DNA of 64,000 bases from Candidatus Thorarchaeota archaeon (GCA_018335335.1 JAGXKG010000001.1:105801-169800), one strand, 5' to 3'. Positions 51,608 to 60,836 are shown, counted from the first letter of the stretch. The notes: a model not told the origin generated them from the letters alone. Program-made: numbers and translations.

Positions 51608-53119
51608 ATGAAGAGCAAGTACTACGACTACATGCTCCTAGTGCTATTCATTGTCATGTTCTTCATCCTATGTTTCTTTCTGGTAACAGGCGTAGCTTGG
51701 AATACTGTGTCTGAGGAAAGAGCCTTCTTCTGGATCGCTTTCTTGGTGGCTTTCTTGGCCATGTCCGCGGGTGTCGTCTTCATCTACTCGCTTGTCCACT
51801 ATGCTCAGTTACCAAACCTAAGAAGCCTGATAATCATGTTTCTGGGTGCCAACGTTGTGATATTCTCGTTCTTGTTTTTGGTAACTCATCCTAGCGCTCT
51901 GGGCTCACCACTTGCAGGCCGTGATCGCAACAGGACAGTAGTCACAGCTCTTGGGTTCCTACTCACGCCTGGTGTGCTTGCGGGGTCAGTCTTTGGTGGA
52001 AAAGAAATGACAACGAGGAACAGGAACTTTGTCATACTCTGGGGTTTGATACTTCAGCCCTTGTTCTCAATATCGTTACTACTGACTGAAGATCCCCTCT
52101 TCAGGGTGACTGATCCAACAGGTGGCTTGGCAGGACTCACACCTGTTGGATGGTTACTAACAATCGTGGTAGGTAGTACTGCAGTTATGTCCTTGGCACG
52201 ATATACTAAGGAGTGGTTCGATACTCGTGATAGGATAGTACTAGGTTCGACACTAGCGCTGGTGTTCTGGCTGTATACTTTCGTTGTCTATAGCCTTCTC
52301 GAAGACCCCTACCAAGTAGCCGAGTTCTTATGGATTGGTGGAGTGATAGCGGGATTCATCATACTGAGCGTTGCGATGCTATTTACTGCTATCATTGAGC
52401 CACACCGCGGTCTAGAAACCCTTGTTGAGAAGAGGACCAAGGAACTAGAAATGGCACGGAAGGAAAGTGATCTTTATCTCTCCATGTGGGTACACAAAAT
52501 GGGAAACCTCCTTCAGGGTATTGTTTCGTACTTGGAAATCTTAGCCCGCGGGAAATCGTTGGACGATACTTACAAACGAGCCATCGAAACTGCAATGAAA
52601 ATGAGTAGAGAGTCGACCTTCTTCAATAGACAAGTGGGTACACTCTCAGAGATAAAATCCGTTGGTGAAAAGAAGCTTGTTCCCTACAACCTCGATACCG
52701 CAATAGAGAAGACCCAGGAAACCGTAGAAGAGATGCTCAAGGGAGCCAACTTCAGGTTCGAAATCAAAGAGCTTCATGATAATCTGCTGGTACGGGCTGA
52801 CAACAAACTGGATATCCTGTTTACTAACCTATTCGTGAATGAGATTCTCTCACGAGAGGGTGAAGTCCTCATCTCGGTAGAGACTATTCTTGCAGATAAT
52901 CAGGTCGAAATCCAGATTGTGACAGATGGAGCTAGGCCTACGGACTCTGAACTTCACCAACTCATGACCACTGATATCCCCGACGCCACAACGCTCAATC
53001 TGAACCTCTTCAGTGTGCGGCTTCTGCTTGAGAGATATCGTAGTAGTATTGAGTATTCTAGGGACGAGGAAAAAAACAGGAATGAGTATGTGATAAAGTT
53101 GCACAAGTATGTTGAGTGA
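51608..53119 (+). CDS. Membrane sensor histidine-kinase-like protein with degenerate ATPase
   Basis: The first ~270 residues hold about seven or eight transmembrane helices. A coiled linker (EPHRGLETLVEKRTKELEMA) leads into a HisKA-like helix with WVHKMGNLLQGIVSYLEIL, in which His could be phosphorylated. The following HATPase-like region has an N-box-like LFTNLFVNEILS. Clear G1 and G2 glycine boxes are missing (TDGARPTDSELH), so ATP binding is doubtful. TTG 51596 is an alternative start. A TATA-like CTTTATAG lies near 51544. No response regulator is adjacent. Confidence 0.75.
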   Translation: MKSKYYDYMLLVLFIVMFFILCFFLVTGVAWNTVSEERAFFWIAFLVAFLAMSAGVVFIYSLVHYAQLPNLRSLIIMFLGANVVIFSFLFLVTHPSALGSPLAGRDRNRTVVTALGFLLTPGVLAGSVFGGKEMTTRNRNFVILWGLILQPLFSISLLLTEDPLFRVTDPTGGLAGLTPVGWLLTIVVGSTAVMSLARYTKEWFDTRDRIVLGSTLALVFWLYTFVVYSLLEDPYQVAEFLWIGGVIAGFIILSVAMLFTAIIEPHRGLETLVEKRTKELEMARKESDLYLSMWVHKMGNLLQGIVSYLEILARGKSLDDTYKRAIETAMKMSRESTFFNRQVGTLSEIKSVGEKKLVPYNLDTAIEKTQETVEEMLKGANFRFEIKELHDNLLVRADNKLDILFTNLFVNEILSREGEVLISVETILADNQVEIQIVTDGARPTDSELHQLMTTDIPDATTLNLNLFSVRLLLERYRSSIEYSRDEEKNRNEYVIKLHKYVE

Positions 53120-53209
53120 GTCTTATCTGACTAGAGAATTATATGCACGGAGGGGGGGAAAGAAAGATCAAAAGCAGTCATATCTTCAATATTACTCCAT
53201 TGTAGAGGA

Positions 53210-53527
53210 ATGCAGCGGATGAAAGTAAAACGATATTTGGCACCAACAGGTCGTGTGTTGAGGGAAGCACCAGATACCAAGGGGTTTGTGCTCTTTTCCT
53301 TTTTGATATTCTGTTTTCTTAGAGTCGTATTTGTCTGGGGATACCATAATCTATTCCATATGGCCTACTTATTGCTCACCTTTTCCTTCTTCCAGAATGA
53401 ATTTTTGTCAATGTTCATCATGCGCAACATCAAAGATCCCCTGAGTCCGGAAGAACTCTCTGCCGCAAAAAAAAATCAGCTACTCTGTCAGGCTACATAT
53501 GGTCTATCACGATATACGCAGCAGTAG
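53210..53527 (+). pseudogene. Four-helix membrane protein, N-terminal frame
   Basis: The frame reads VKRYLAPTGRVLREAPDTKG, then hydrophobic helices FVLFSFLIFCFLRVVFVWGY and MAYLLLTFSFF. It breaks at a nine-A tract (53466-53474) inside SAAKK. The +1 reading after the tract (SATLSGYIWSITIYAAVGVIW) is the natural continuation. Ten or seven A residues would restore the frame. The protein family is not recognised. Confidence 0.55.
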
Positions 53528-53529
53528 GA

Positions 53530-53734
53530 GTGATATGGATCGTGGATCTCTGGCAGATTCACGCAGGTGCTGATTGGTCTATAAGTCACTTTACTCCAGG
53601 TATCGGCTTGTTTCTCGGTGTCATATTCATATGCATATTCCTACACCGGACCAACATTTGCCACTCTTGTTGTGGGATACATCATGATGCGGCTTGTAGA
53701 TTCGGTTACTGAAAAGGAACCTTGGACGGGATAA
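53530..53734 (+). pseudogene. Four-helix membrane protein, remainder in two further frames
   Basis: The second frame reads VIWIVDLWQIHAGADWS and GIGLFLGVIFICIFL, then turns into HRTNICHSC. Shifting once more near 53641 gives YTGPTFATLVVGYIMMRLVD and SVTEKEPWTG with a stop at 53734. Joined with the 53210 frame this makes one protein of about 174 residues with four membrane helices. Two shifts in one short gene suggest decay or sequence error. Confidence 0.5.
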
Positions 53735-53758
53735 TAGAATACTAGATAGGAGATAGGA

Positions 53759-53954
53759 TGGCGGGCCAGGAGGGATTTTCAGGCGTATTGGAAGCCAATG
53801 AGCCGTTTGAACCCTCGACCATTCCTTGAGACTGGGGAAGTCCCAGCATCTACAAGTTAAGAGCTTCAACGTACACAGGTTAATTCTGCATACACTGTCG
53901 CTGAAGGCATGCCAGACATAATCTGACACTATACCTGGCTTAGCCACTGGCCCA
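53759..53954 (-). tRNA. Intron-rich tRNA gene, probably tRNA-Lys(CUU)
   Basis: The 5' GGGCCAG (minus strand, 53954-53948) pairs with CTGGCCC, followed by discriminator G and an encoded CCA (53759-53761). The D-arm is GCTA-AGCCAGGTA-TAGT. The T-stem GAGGG/CCCTC is separated by 37 bases. TTCA pairs with TGAA, with three-base bulges AAC and AAT and an outer GGC/GCC, a textbook bulge-helix-bulge. Removing 30 bases (53776-53805) leaves TTCAAAT. A CTCTTAA loop suggests anticodon CTT. About 90 extra bases around the anticodon arm must be intronic, including a CTGGG/CCCAG hairpin, but I could not resolve those boundaries. Decay to a pseudogene cannot be excluded. Confidence 0.65.
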
Positions 53955-53979
53955 CGTTTTTGTGGATGGGAGTCATGAA

Positions 53980-53987
53980 TTTATAGA
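53980..53987 (-). promoter_or_regulatory. TATA box of the intron-rich tRNA gene
   Basis: On the minus strand CTATAAAT lies 26-33 bases before the tRNA 5' end, the expected position, supporting that this unusual tRNA gene is transcribed. Confidence 0.65.
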
Positions 53988-54063
53988 GATTGTGGTAAAG
54001 TGGGAAGTGAGCGAGTCATAAGCCATATAACAGAGGGCCGGTTACCGGAACACAGTCTCAATA

Positions 54064-55401
54064 TTGGGAGTGCGCAACTTGACAAAACCTAAGGAGCAGT
54101 ATGAAAAGATATTCAATCTGATAGAGAAGCATGAGAATTGGATGAGTAACACCATCAACCTGATTGCCTCTGAGAATGTGTCCTCGCCGGCGGTTAGGTC
54201 AGCCATCATGTGCGATTTTCGAGATCGTTACGCAGAAGGATGGCCGGGTGAGAGAGTATATGCAGGCTGCAAGTACATAGATGAAGTTGAGTTGAAGTGT
54301 ATAGAGCTTGCAGAGGAGCTGTACGATACGCCATTCGCAGATGTTCGGGCTATATCGGGTGTCGTTGCAAATCTCATGATGTACACGGCCGTGATGAAAC
54401 CTACACAGCGGATGATGGCCCTTTCCATCGCTCATGGCGGTCACATCTCACATGCGAGACGGAGCCTGGGTGGAACTGCAGGAGCTATCAGGGGGCACAA
54501 GGTCCAAACCTATGTTTTCGATGAGGAAGAGTTCAATATAGACGTTGATGCAAGCATCGATAAGATCCACAGAGTCGAGGAATCGGGTAAACCAATCGAG
54601 TTCCTCCTGTTCGGTGGTAGCGTCTTTCCATTCCCCCATCCTGTCGAGGAATTCGTAGAGGTTGCAAAGGAATACGACATGCGTATTGGCTATGACTCAG
54701 CTCATGTATCGGGTCTGATTGCTGCAGGTCGGTTTCAGGATCCACTTCGAGAGGGAGCTGATATCATGACAGCATCTACTCACAAAACTCTTCCAGGACC
54801 ACAACATGGAATGGTTCTATCGAAAGAAGAGTTTGCCGACGCAATAAAGCGAGCTGCGTTTCCAGGCATGATGAGCAATCATCACCTGCACAATGTCGCC
54901 GGCCTGGCAGTAGTACTAGCTGAGATGGCAGAGTTTGGTAAGGAATATTCGGGACAGATCATCGACAATGCACAGGCATTGGCACAATCACTCTATGAAC
55001 GTGGCCTGAACGTCGTTGCTGAACATAAGGGCTTCACCGAATCTCACACAATTCTTGTTGATGTGGCAGATACACCAATGAAGAATGGTAGAAAAGTTGA
55101 GGAAGAACTCGAAAAATCCAATATCATAATTAACCGCAATCTTCTACCGTGGGACAAGAAAATGGGGCGGGACTATAGAAAGCCAGGTGGAATCAGATTA
55201 GGTACAAGTGAGGTAACCCGACTTGGAATGGAAGAATCGGAGATGGATGCAATAGCCGATTTCATCCACCGCGTTGTTGTCAAGGGTGAAGATACCGATA
55301 AAATCGCTAAGGAAGTCGAAGCATTCAGAGAAGACTTCCAGAAGGTACACTACGCCTTTGATACAGACACAGATGCCTACAAATATATCCGATTCAAGTA
55401 A
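54064..55401 (+). CDS. glyA: Serine hydroxymethyltransferase
   Basis: This 445-residue PLP enzyme interconverts serine and glycine with a tetrahydropterin. Motifs are NLIASENVSSPAVRSA, RYAEGWPGERVYAGCKYID, IGYDSAHVSGLIAAG and the PLP-lysine site MTASTHKTLPGPQHGM. The archaeal version would use H4MPT or a related pterin, in line with FolP and MptE encoded at the right end. Start TTG 54064 is used, with GTG 54070 and TTG 54079 as alternatives. Confidence 0.94.
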   Translation: MGVRNLTKPKEQYEKIFNLIEKHENWMSNTINLIASENVSSPAVRSAIMCDFRDRYAEGWPGERVYAGCKYIDEVELKCIELAEELYDTPFADVRAISGVVANLMMYTAVMKPTQRMMALSIAHGGHISHARRSLGGTAGAIRGHKVQTYVFDEEEFNIDVDASIDKIHRVEESGKPIEFLLFGGSVFPFPHPVEEFVEVAKEYDMRIGYDSAHVSGLIAAGRFQDPLREGADIMTASTHKTLPGPQHGMVLSKEEFADAIKRAAFPGMMSNHHLHNVAGLAVVLAEMAEFGKEYSGQIIDNAQALAQSLYERGLNVVAEHKGFTESHTILVDVADTPMKNGRKVEEELEKSNIIINRNLLPWDKKMGRDYRKPGGIRLGTSEVTRLGMEESEMDAIADFIHRVVVKGEDTDKIAKEVEAFREDFQKVHYAFDTDTDAYKYIRFK

Positions 55402-55453
55402 TCTATTCAATAGATGGTTGGATTGGCGAAGTACATCCATCTGAGATGGTGAC

Positions 55454-55741
55454 ATGGAAATTAAAGAAGCGCAGAATATGATGCGCCGGATATATCTCGA
55501 AAGAGACAGTGAGCGGGGCGTGGATTTCGCTCTGCTCCGCACCTTCCAAGAGCTGGCTGAATTGAACTATGCGGTTCTAGAAAATGAGGGGGAGAGCTCA
55601 GTTGCGGATGAACTTGCAGATGTGCTCGCCTGGACTTGTTCTCTCGCCAATCTACTCAATATAGATCTCGCACAAGCCCTCTATTCAAAGTACAGTGACG
55701 TGTGCTCTGAATGCGGTCAATCACCATGCATTTGTCCCTGA
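55454..55741 (+). CDS. MazG-type nucleotide pyrophosphohydrolase
   Basis: This 95-residue single MazG domain has RTFQELAELNYAVLE and SSVADELADVLAWTCSLAN, which carry the Glu/Asp metal ligands. A C-terminal cysteine motif (VCSECGQSPCICP) is common in archaeal members. It hydrolyses non-canonical or excess NTPs. It stands between glyA and secG. Confidence 0.88.
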   Translation: MEIKEAQNMMRRIYLERDSERGVDFALLRTFQELAELNYAVLENEGESSVADELADVLAWTCSLANLLNIDLAQALYSKYSDVCSECGQSPCICP

Positions 55742-55837
55742 AGAAGTATGCAACACAGTTTTACAATCGTGACAGCAGCTCTTGTCAAAAATGTTAAAAA
55801 CGTCCAGATTGCTGGTCTATTCGGGAGACATACATAC

Positions 55838-56026
55838 ATGCCCAAGAAGCGTAAAAAACGTAGGCGTAGCAGAAGCAGCGGTGATGGACCGATGCCATCT
55901 GGTGGTGCCGGACTCATCCGATTCTTTGAGGACGAAACACCAGGAATTAAAGTTGGACCAACTGTCGTTGTTGTCTTTGCCGCAGTTCTGCTTATTGCAA
56001 CAGTCATTTCCCACATCCTGATTTAA
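55838..56026 (+). CDS. secG: Protein translocase subunit Sec61-beta/SecG
   Basis: From ATG 55838 this is a 62-residue protein with a basic N-terminus (MPKKRKKRRRSRSS). The conserved GGAGLIRFFEDETPGIKVGPTVV is followed by one C-terminal transmembrane helix. That is the archaeal Sec61-beta layout. The frame extends upstream to 55748, but the extra part has no similarity. Confidence 0.92.
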   Translation: MPKKRKKRRRSRSSGDGPMPSGGAGLIRFFEDETPGIKVGPTVVVVFAAVLLIATVISHILI

Positions 56027-56113
56027 GAGGTATCAATCCTCACTGTTTGTTTCCTAAGGATTATAAACAGTTTAGGGAGCAAAAATGTAACCGACATCGG
56101 AGGAACAAAACCC

Positions 56114-56395
56114 ATGAAGATTAAAAACGTGCTGAATAAATACTGCCCACGATGCGATCAGTACACAGAACACAGTGTGTCTCAGTACAAGAAAGGTCGA
56201 GAAAGCCCGATGTCCGAGGGAAACAGAAGGATGGAGCGGAAACTGAAGGGTTATGGTTCATTCCCTAAGCCGATTCAGAAGCGCTTCGCCAAGACTACTA
56301 AGAAGGCGACACTGAAGTATACATGCAGAGAATGCGGGCACACAATTCAGAAGAAGGGTATGAGAATTAAGAAACTCGAAATTGTCCGCGCATAA
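56114..56395 (+). CDS. rpl44e: 50S ribosomal protein L44e
   Basis: This 93-residue zinc-ribbon ribosomal protein has KYCPRCDQYTEHSVSQYKKG and LKYTCRECGHTIQKKGMR (two C-x2-C pairs), with MERKLKGYGSFPKPIQKRFAKTTKK between. It is followed by S27e, the usual archaeal pair. Confidence 0.96.
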   Translation: MKIKNVLNKYCPRCDQYTEHSVSQYKKGRESPMSEGNRRMERKLKGYGSFPKPIQKRFAKTTKKATLKYTCRECGHTIQKKGMRIKKLEIVRA

Positions 56396-56450
56396 AGCAC
56401 GCTCCGCTTCGATAGAGTTATAATATCACGGATGTCAATCCGTAGTTAAG

Positions 56451-56468
56451 CCCCAGAGGGGTGTTTTT
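56451..56468 (+). terminator. Short hairpin with T-run between L44e and S27e
   Basis: CCCC-AGA-GGGG (56451-56461) followed by TGTTTTT resembles a weak terminator. A TATA-like GTTATAATATC lies just before it (about 56418-56428), so S27e may have its own transcript. Confidence 0.4.
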
Positions 56469-56515
56469 CCCTTTCCAGGCTACCTCAAATTAGTTAAATG
56501 GGAGATTAACCATAG

Positions 56516-56713
56516 ATGCCAAAGGAATTCGTTCAGCAACCTCGATCTAGATTCTTGCGAGTCAAGTGTCTTGACTGTGAAAAAGAGCAAATCATATTCG
56601 GCAGTGCAGCAACCGAAGTGAAGTGCCTCAAGTGTGGCAAGGTTCTTGCCAAGCCCAGCACGGGCAAAGCAGAATTGACGCCCAACGCAAGAGAGATAGA
56701 AGTACTTCCTTGA
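56516..56713 (+). CDS. rps27e: 30S ribosomal protein S27e
   Basis: This 65-residue zinc-ribbon protein has FLRVKCLDCEKEQIIFGSAATEVKCLKCGKVLAKPSTGKA, with both C-x2-C pairs complete. It lies upstream of aIF2-alpha, a conserved archaeal order. Confidence 0.96.
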   Translation: MPKEFVQQPRSRFLRVKCLDCEKEQIIFGSAATEVKCLKCGKVLAKPSTGKAELTPNAREIEVLP

Positions 56714-56750
56714 AGGAATACCAGCAAAGAGTATGGAGACATGATGATAG

Positions 56751-57545
56751 ATGGTCCTTAAGCGTGCTGAATGGCCTGCACCAGACGAATATGCAGTGGC
56801 CGTTGCAACAAAGGTCGCACCATATGGTGCATATGTAGAATTGCCCGAGTATGGAGACAAGGAGGGGTTCATACATATTTCCGAAGTCAGTAGCACGTGG
56901 GTCAGGAATATCCGTAATCACATTCACGAGAATCAGCGTATTGTTATCAGAGTCCTTAAAGTGGACAAGCAGAAAGGACACATAGATTGTTCACTCAGGC
57001 GTGTTTCCGATGAAGCAAAGAGAGCAAAAAATGAAGCCTGGAAGAGAGCACAAAAAGCAGAGAAACTTCTCGAAATAGTTGGCGAAAAAACCGATAAGTC
57101 TCTAGAAGAGGTATATGAAGAGATTGGATGGCCATTAGAAGACAAGTATGGTGAAATCTACAAAGGTCTTGAAATGGCGTCAGTCGAAGGAAAAGAAGCA
57201 ATTGATGATATAGACGCCAGCAAGAAAGTCAAGAACCTTGTCGTGGAGCTAGCCGTTGATAGAATCGAGATTCCATCCATTGAAATCGATGGTGAAGTAA
57301 GTATCCGTGTGCCGGGCCCGGGTGGCGTTGAGGTCATAAAGGATGCACTTAAGAACGGCCTCAAAGTTGCGGAGGGGCGTGAGAATTCTTCACTTGATAT
57401 CTACACACTGGGATCACCACGATATAAACTGCGCATAGAGAGTCTCAATTATAAAGAAGGCGAAGATCTTCTTTCAGATGTTCTTCAGCAAATCACGAGC
57501 AAAGTCGAGAAAAACAACGGCTCGATGGAGTTCAAGCGGAAATAG
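56751..57545 (+). CDS. eif2a: Translation initiation factor aIF2 alpha subunit
   Basis: This 264-residue protein has an N-terminal S1 domain (VAVATKVAPYGAYVELPEYGDKEGFIHISEV). A helical middle (SLEEVYEEIGWPLEDKYG) and a C-terminal alpha-beta domain (VSIRVPGPGGVEVIKDALKNG) follow. It is part of the aIF2 heterotrimer that brings initiator tRNA to the ribosome. It is followed nine bases later by nop10. Confidence 0.96.
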   Translation: MVLKRAEWPAPDEYAVAVATKVAPYGAYVELPEYGDKEGFIHISEVSSTWVRNIRNHIHENQRIVIRVLKVDKQKGHIDCSLRRVSDEAKRAKNEAWKRAQKAEKLLEIVGEKTDKSLEEVYEEIGWPLEDKYGEIYKGLEMASVEGKEAIDDIDASKKVKNLVVELAVDRIEIPSIEIDGEVSIRVPGPGGVEVIKDALKNGLKVAEGRENSSLDIYTLGSPRYKLRIESLNYKEGEDLLSDVLQQITSKVEKNNGSMEFKRK

Positions 57546-57554
57546 GCGTCAAAC

Positions 57555-57728
57555 ATGACTCATCTTTTCAAATGCAAAGAATGTGACAGATATACTCTTG
57601 ATAGTGAAACATGTCCTCACTGTGGGGGAGATGTAGGAAATCCACATCCTGCCAGATACTCTCCACAAGACAAGTATGGTAAGTACAGGCGAGCGGCAAA
57701 GAGGAAAAACAGATCTGGCTTGGAGTAA
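57555..57728 (+). CDS. nop10: H/ACA ribonucleoprotein subunit Nop10
   Basis: This is a 57-codon gene. It begins MTHLFKCKECDRYTL and continues DSETCPHCGGDV (C4 zinc site), then NPHPARYSPQDKYGKYRR and a basic tail. This is the standard Nop10 sequence pattern. It binds the pseudouridine synthase Cbf5 in H/ACA RNPs. It directly follows aIF2-alpha, as in many archaea. Confidence 0.95.
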   Translation: MTHLFKCKECDRYTLDSETCPHCGGDVGNPHPARYSPQDKYGKYRRAAKRKNRSGLE

Positions 57729-57886
57729 AGTTCACCAATTCTTTTTTTGAGTGCAAATCGGGCCACGTCTTTTGAAAGAAGGGTGGTATTAAGGAGTGAA
57801 AGATGCCAGCCCGAAGTGTACATATCTTCATTTTTCGGCTGGCACCCGTCTGCGGGGCTCCATATGGTTTCCTTGGGGGAGTGGAG

Positions 57887-60652
57887 TTAGTAGAGGTCCA
57901 CCGGAGTCCAGAAAGTCTTCCATTCTGAAGTGAATGTTGGTTCACCAATCCTGATGTTATTCCAGAAGAGGAAGCGTAGCTGGTAATTCATTCCAGGATT
58001 CATGGTCGTATCCTGTGCTTCACCGCTATCTAATGGAATCAGGAATTCGGTGAATTGCTCGCCACCAGCAAGCTCAGTGGAATTGCTACCACTGGAGTCT
58101 GCTGACCATTCTCCATCATAGCCCACATAGCCATCATAGTATTGCTGTCCACTATAGTTCGCTACTCGGATATCTGCTTGATCCGGTTTGCCAAGCGGAG
58201 CAACCTGGAAGCCAATTGCATCCTCTGTGTTAGTATAGTTGTTCATTTTGATGCCATAGTAGACATGGGTTGAATTTGCAGCGGAGTATACTGATGCATC
58301 GTATCCGCCACCAAATACAAAATCAAACTTACTGAAACCCTCTTCAACATCAGATAGGCTTCCATCCATGGAAACATCCGACAGGGTATTCTTGTCTGGC
58401 ACCCAATCAGCTCTGCTTCTGTTCAGCCATTGGTAGTACATGTCGTAGTTGATTTCAAATATCTTGACTGTACCCCAAGGTGAGCTATAGTGGGGAGGCT
58501 CAAATGCACCATGCAGGTTCACTGGCATATGAGAGGTCCATTTCTCGTTATTGATGTACGATTGCTGGCTTGTATCTAGGCTAACACGACCCTGTGGCAA
58601 TCCCATTGTTTGAGCTTCTTGAGCTGACTTCGGCTCACCGTAGCTGAGGAGCTTGAATAACGTAGAAGAATAGAAAGGCTCGAGCGTAGCCTCGCTTTCT
58701 TCAGTATCTGGTGTTGAGGGATCATCACCCAAATACGTTTCGTCGTCTATAACAGAAGTCCCGAGCTTGTCCTCTGCAATTCTGACCATCCATGGCCATT
58801 TTCCTTCATCTCCACCAAGACCAGGAACACTATGCCCCCAGTAAACTAGGACATGTGAAGCATTCCAAGTCTTGAATGTGCGCAACGATTCTGTCAAATT
58901 AAGGGCCATAAAGGCGTATCCCATCTTTGCAATCTGCGTACTATTGAAAGTCGCATTATCAACGATAGTTTGTGTTCCTCCGGCTCCTCTCAGCCAATAG
59001 CCATAGTCCCACCAGCTGGCAACGATCGCATCCTCAGGCAAAGTGTGCCGCACATATGTCATTGCAGTTTGCCAATCTGTACGTTGTGTATCAGAGTCCA
59101 GGTTAGACGCTGCAAATTCAGGATTCTGAACTTGGTTTATAGCATATTGAACACCAAGAACCAGATTGACGGTAAGAAGAAGCCCAACGAAAGCATAAGC
59201 AGCAAGGGCATGTTCGGATGTTAGAGACTTGCTCATTCTGAATCGGCGTCTTTCAAAAACTGTCTTTTCGGTTACAATCTTTGCAAAAGGTGAAAGTGAG
59301 CGATTGACTGCAATGGCTGAAAGTACCGCAACGCCAGGAGCAAGAATGAGCGAAAGACGAATCATGCTCCCAGTGAAATATACCGAGGCGAGTCCATATA
59401 ATAGGATTAGCCAATCTTCGTCTTTCCCTCTCTTAAAGGCAAAATACATCCCCAAGGGGAAGAAAAAGATTAGAACAAAAATCGTTTGATAGAAACTACT
59501 CCATGGACTAGGAAGATGCTCGGCAACCGAAGCGAAAATCCGTTCATCTAGTCGGTAGAAGGGGTTAATCGCTGTTAGGAATTTACCACCCAGCGTAATT
59601 ATGGGATTTGTGTTGTAGGGGGTAATGGTGAGACTTCTTCCACCTGCATAGATGAAGTAGCTTGCAACAGCGGCAACAGAACTGATTAGACCTAGCCCAA
59701 TTGAGCGCATATGAGGGGCAAGGGCTTCAGCTGTTGCATGCCGATAAGCACCAATTCTAAGCCATATTTCATATCCAACAAGGAGAAATGCTACGCCAAT
59801 TGGTGCAAGTATAGAAAATGAAGTTAAATCATTGAAACCATTTCTAGGAACAAGACCACCCAGGAAAATTCCCAATGAAATGGTTATTACATAAGAGGAA
59901 AGGAGTCTTTTGCTGTACCTACCAAGAAGCAGCATAACGAAGCCGTACACTGCAAAAAGATCTAGTAGGAAATTGCCTGCACCCCAGGATGCTCTTAGAT
60001 ATGCCAAAGCGAGGCCAGCCATAACACCAGATGAGAGAGAGTCTCTCCTGATGGCACGGGTAAAGAAATAGAGTCCTAGGACAATAGCAAATACACCAAT
60101 GCATTCGTTGTCATAGAAACCCGCAACAGTTCTCTGAATAAAGGCAGGCATGAAAGCCATGAATAATGAGGTAAGAAGACCAACGGTGTTATTCGAAATC
60201 TCTTTTCCGAGGAAAAAGGCAACAATTGTGGTGAGAGCGCCCATTAGGGCGGGCATAATTAAAGAAACGTACTTGACGGTGACACTGATTCCCAAACTAT
60301 TCGCTAACATATAGAAGAAAGCACTAGTGAATGGAACACCAATGTAGCTTGTCGTTGTCATGTTACGACCATATGGGACCCATGTCGAATCATCATACCA
60401 ATTGAAGAAAGCTCCATACCCATGATCTGTAATATATTCAGTAACTCGCAGTTGAAACCAAGGGTCAAAAGCGCGAACCAAAGGCTGAGCATTGATGAGT
60501 GGGGCCAAACGTACACCTAGTGCGGCAAAGAAAATGAGAGCCAAAGCGATAACTAACATAATTGACCCACGGCTAATCTCCGCGCGGGGTTTATGGAACG
60601 CTCTTCTAAAGAATCTCCCAGCAGACCTTTTGAATCTACTAAATCGTGACAT
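57887..60652 (-). CDS. aglB: Oligosaccharyltransferase catalytic subunit (STT3/AglB)
   Basis: This 921-residue protein has a basic cytoplasmic start and about 13 transmembrane helices (to about residue 510). RAFDPWFQLRVTEYI, with the first catalytic Asp, lies early, and FYDNECIGVFAIV is the second acidic motif. In the C-terminal external domain the signature WWDYGYW is intact. AglB moves a lipid-linked glycan to Asn in N-x-S/T sequons outside the membrane. A long beta-rich C-terminal part extends beyond the core. The gene is monocistronic. Confidence 0.95.
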   Translation of the reverse strand: MSRFSRFKRSAGRFFRRAFHKPRAEISRGSIMLVIALALIFFAALGVRLAPLINAQPLVRAFDPWFQLRVTEYITDHGYGAFFNWYDDSTWVPYGRNMTTTSYIGVPFTSAFFYMLANSLGISVTVKYVSLIMPALMGALTTIVAFFLGKEISNNTVGLLTSLFMAFMPAFIQRTVAGFYDNECIGVFAIVLGLYFFTRAIRRDSLSSGVMAGLALAYLRASWGAGNFLLDLFAVYGFVMLLLGRYSKRLLSSYVITISLGIFLGGLVPRNGFNDLTSFSILAPIGVAFLLVGYEIWLRIGAYRHATAEALAPHMRSIGLGLISSVAAVASYFIYAGGRSLTITPYNTNPIITLGGKFLTAINPFYRLDERIFASVAEHLPSPWSSFYQTIFVLIFFFPLGMYFAFKRGKDEDWLILLYGLASVYFTGSMIRLSLILAPGVAVLSAIAVNRSLSPFAKIVTEKTVFERRRFRMSKSLTSEHALAAYAFVGLLLTVNLVLGVQYAINQVQNPEFAASNLDSDTQRTDWQTAMTYVRHTLPEDAIVASWWDYGYWLRGAGGTQTIVDNATFNSTQIAKMGYAFMALNLTESLRTFKTWNASHVLVYWGHSVPGLGGDEGKWPWMVRIAEDKLGTSVIDDETYLGDDPSTPDTEESEATLEPFYSSTLFKLLSYGEPKSAQEAQTMGLPQGRVSLDTSQQSYINNEKWTSHMPVNLHGAFEPPHYSSPWGTVKIFEINYDMYYQWLNRSRADWVPDKNTLSDVSMDGSLSDVEEGFSKFDFVFGGGYDASVYSAANSTHVYYGIKMNNYTNTEDAIGFQVAPLGKPDQADIRVANYSGQQYYDGYVGYDGEWSADSSGSNSTELAGGEQFTEFLIPLDSGEAQDTTMNPGMNYQLRFLFWNNIRIGEPTFTSEWKTFWTPVDLY

Positions 60653-60836
60653 GAAATATACTGTCTCCTTTGTGCCTCGGATTCAAGCGAGGAAATCTTG
60701 GGTCTGCTAAAAAGGTTGCTGTTAGTTCTACTGTTGTACGTTGAAAACACAGTGATAGAGAAGAGTGAGAATCCAATCCAAATAACAATAGAATAGAGAG
60801 AATGCAAATGCTATGCACCGGTACGCAGAAAGAGAA

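Noticed and set aside
53530..53712. Independent 60-codon gene
   Set aside because: Its frame continues upstream into SGYIWSITIYAAVG, which joins the 53210 ORF at the A tract. It is a fragment of the same broken gene.
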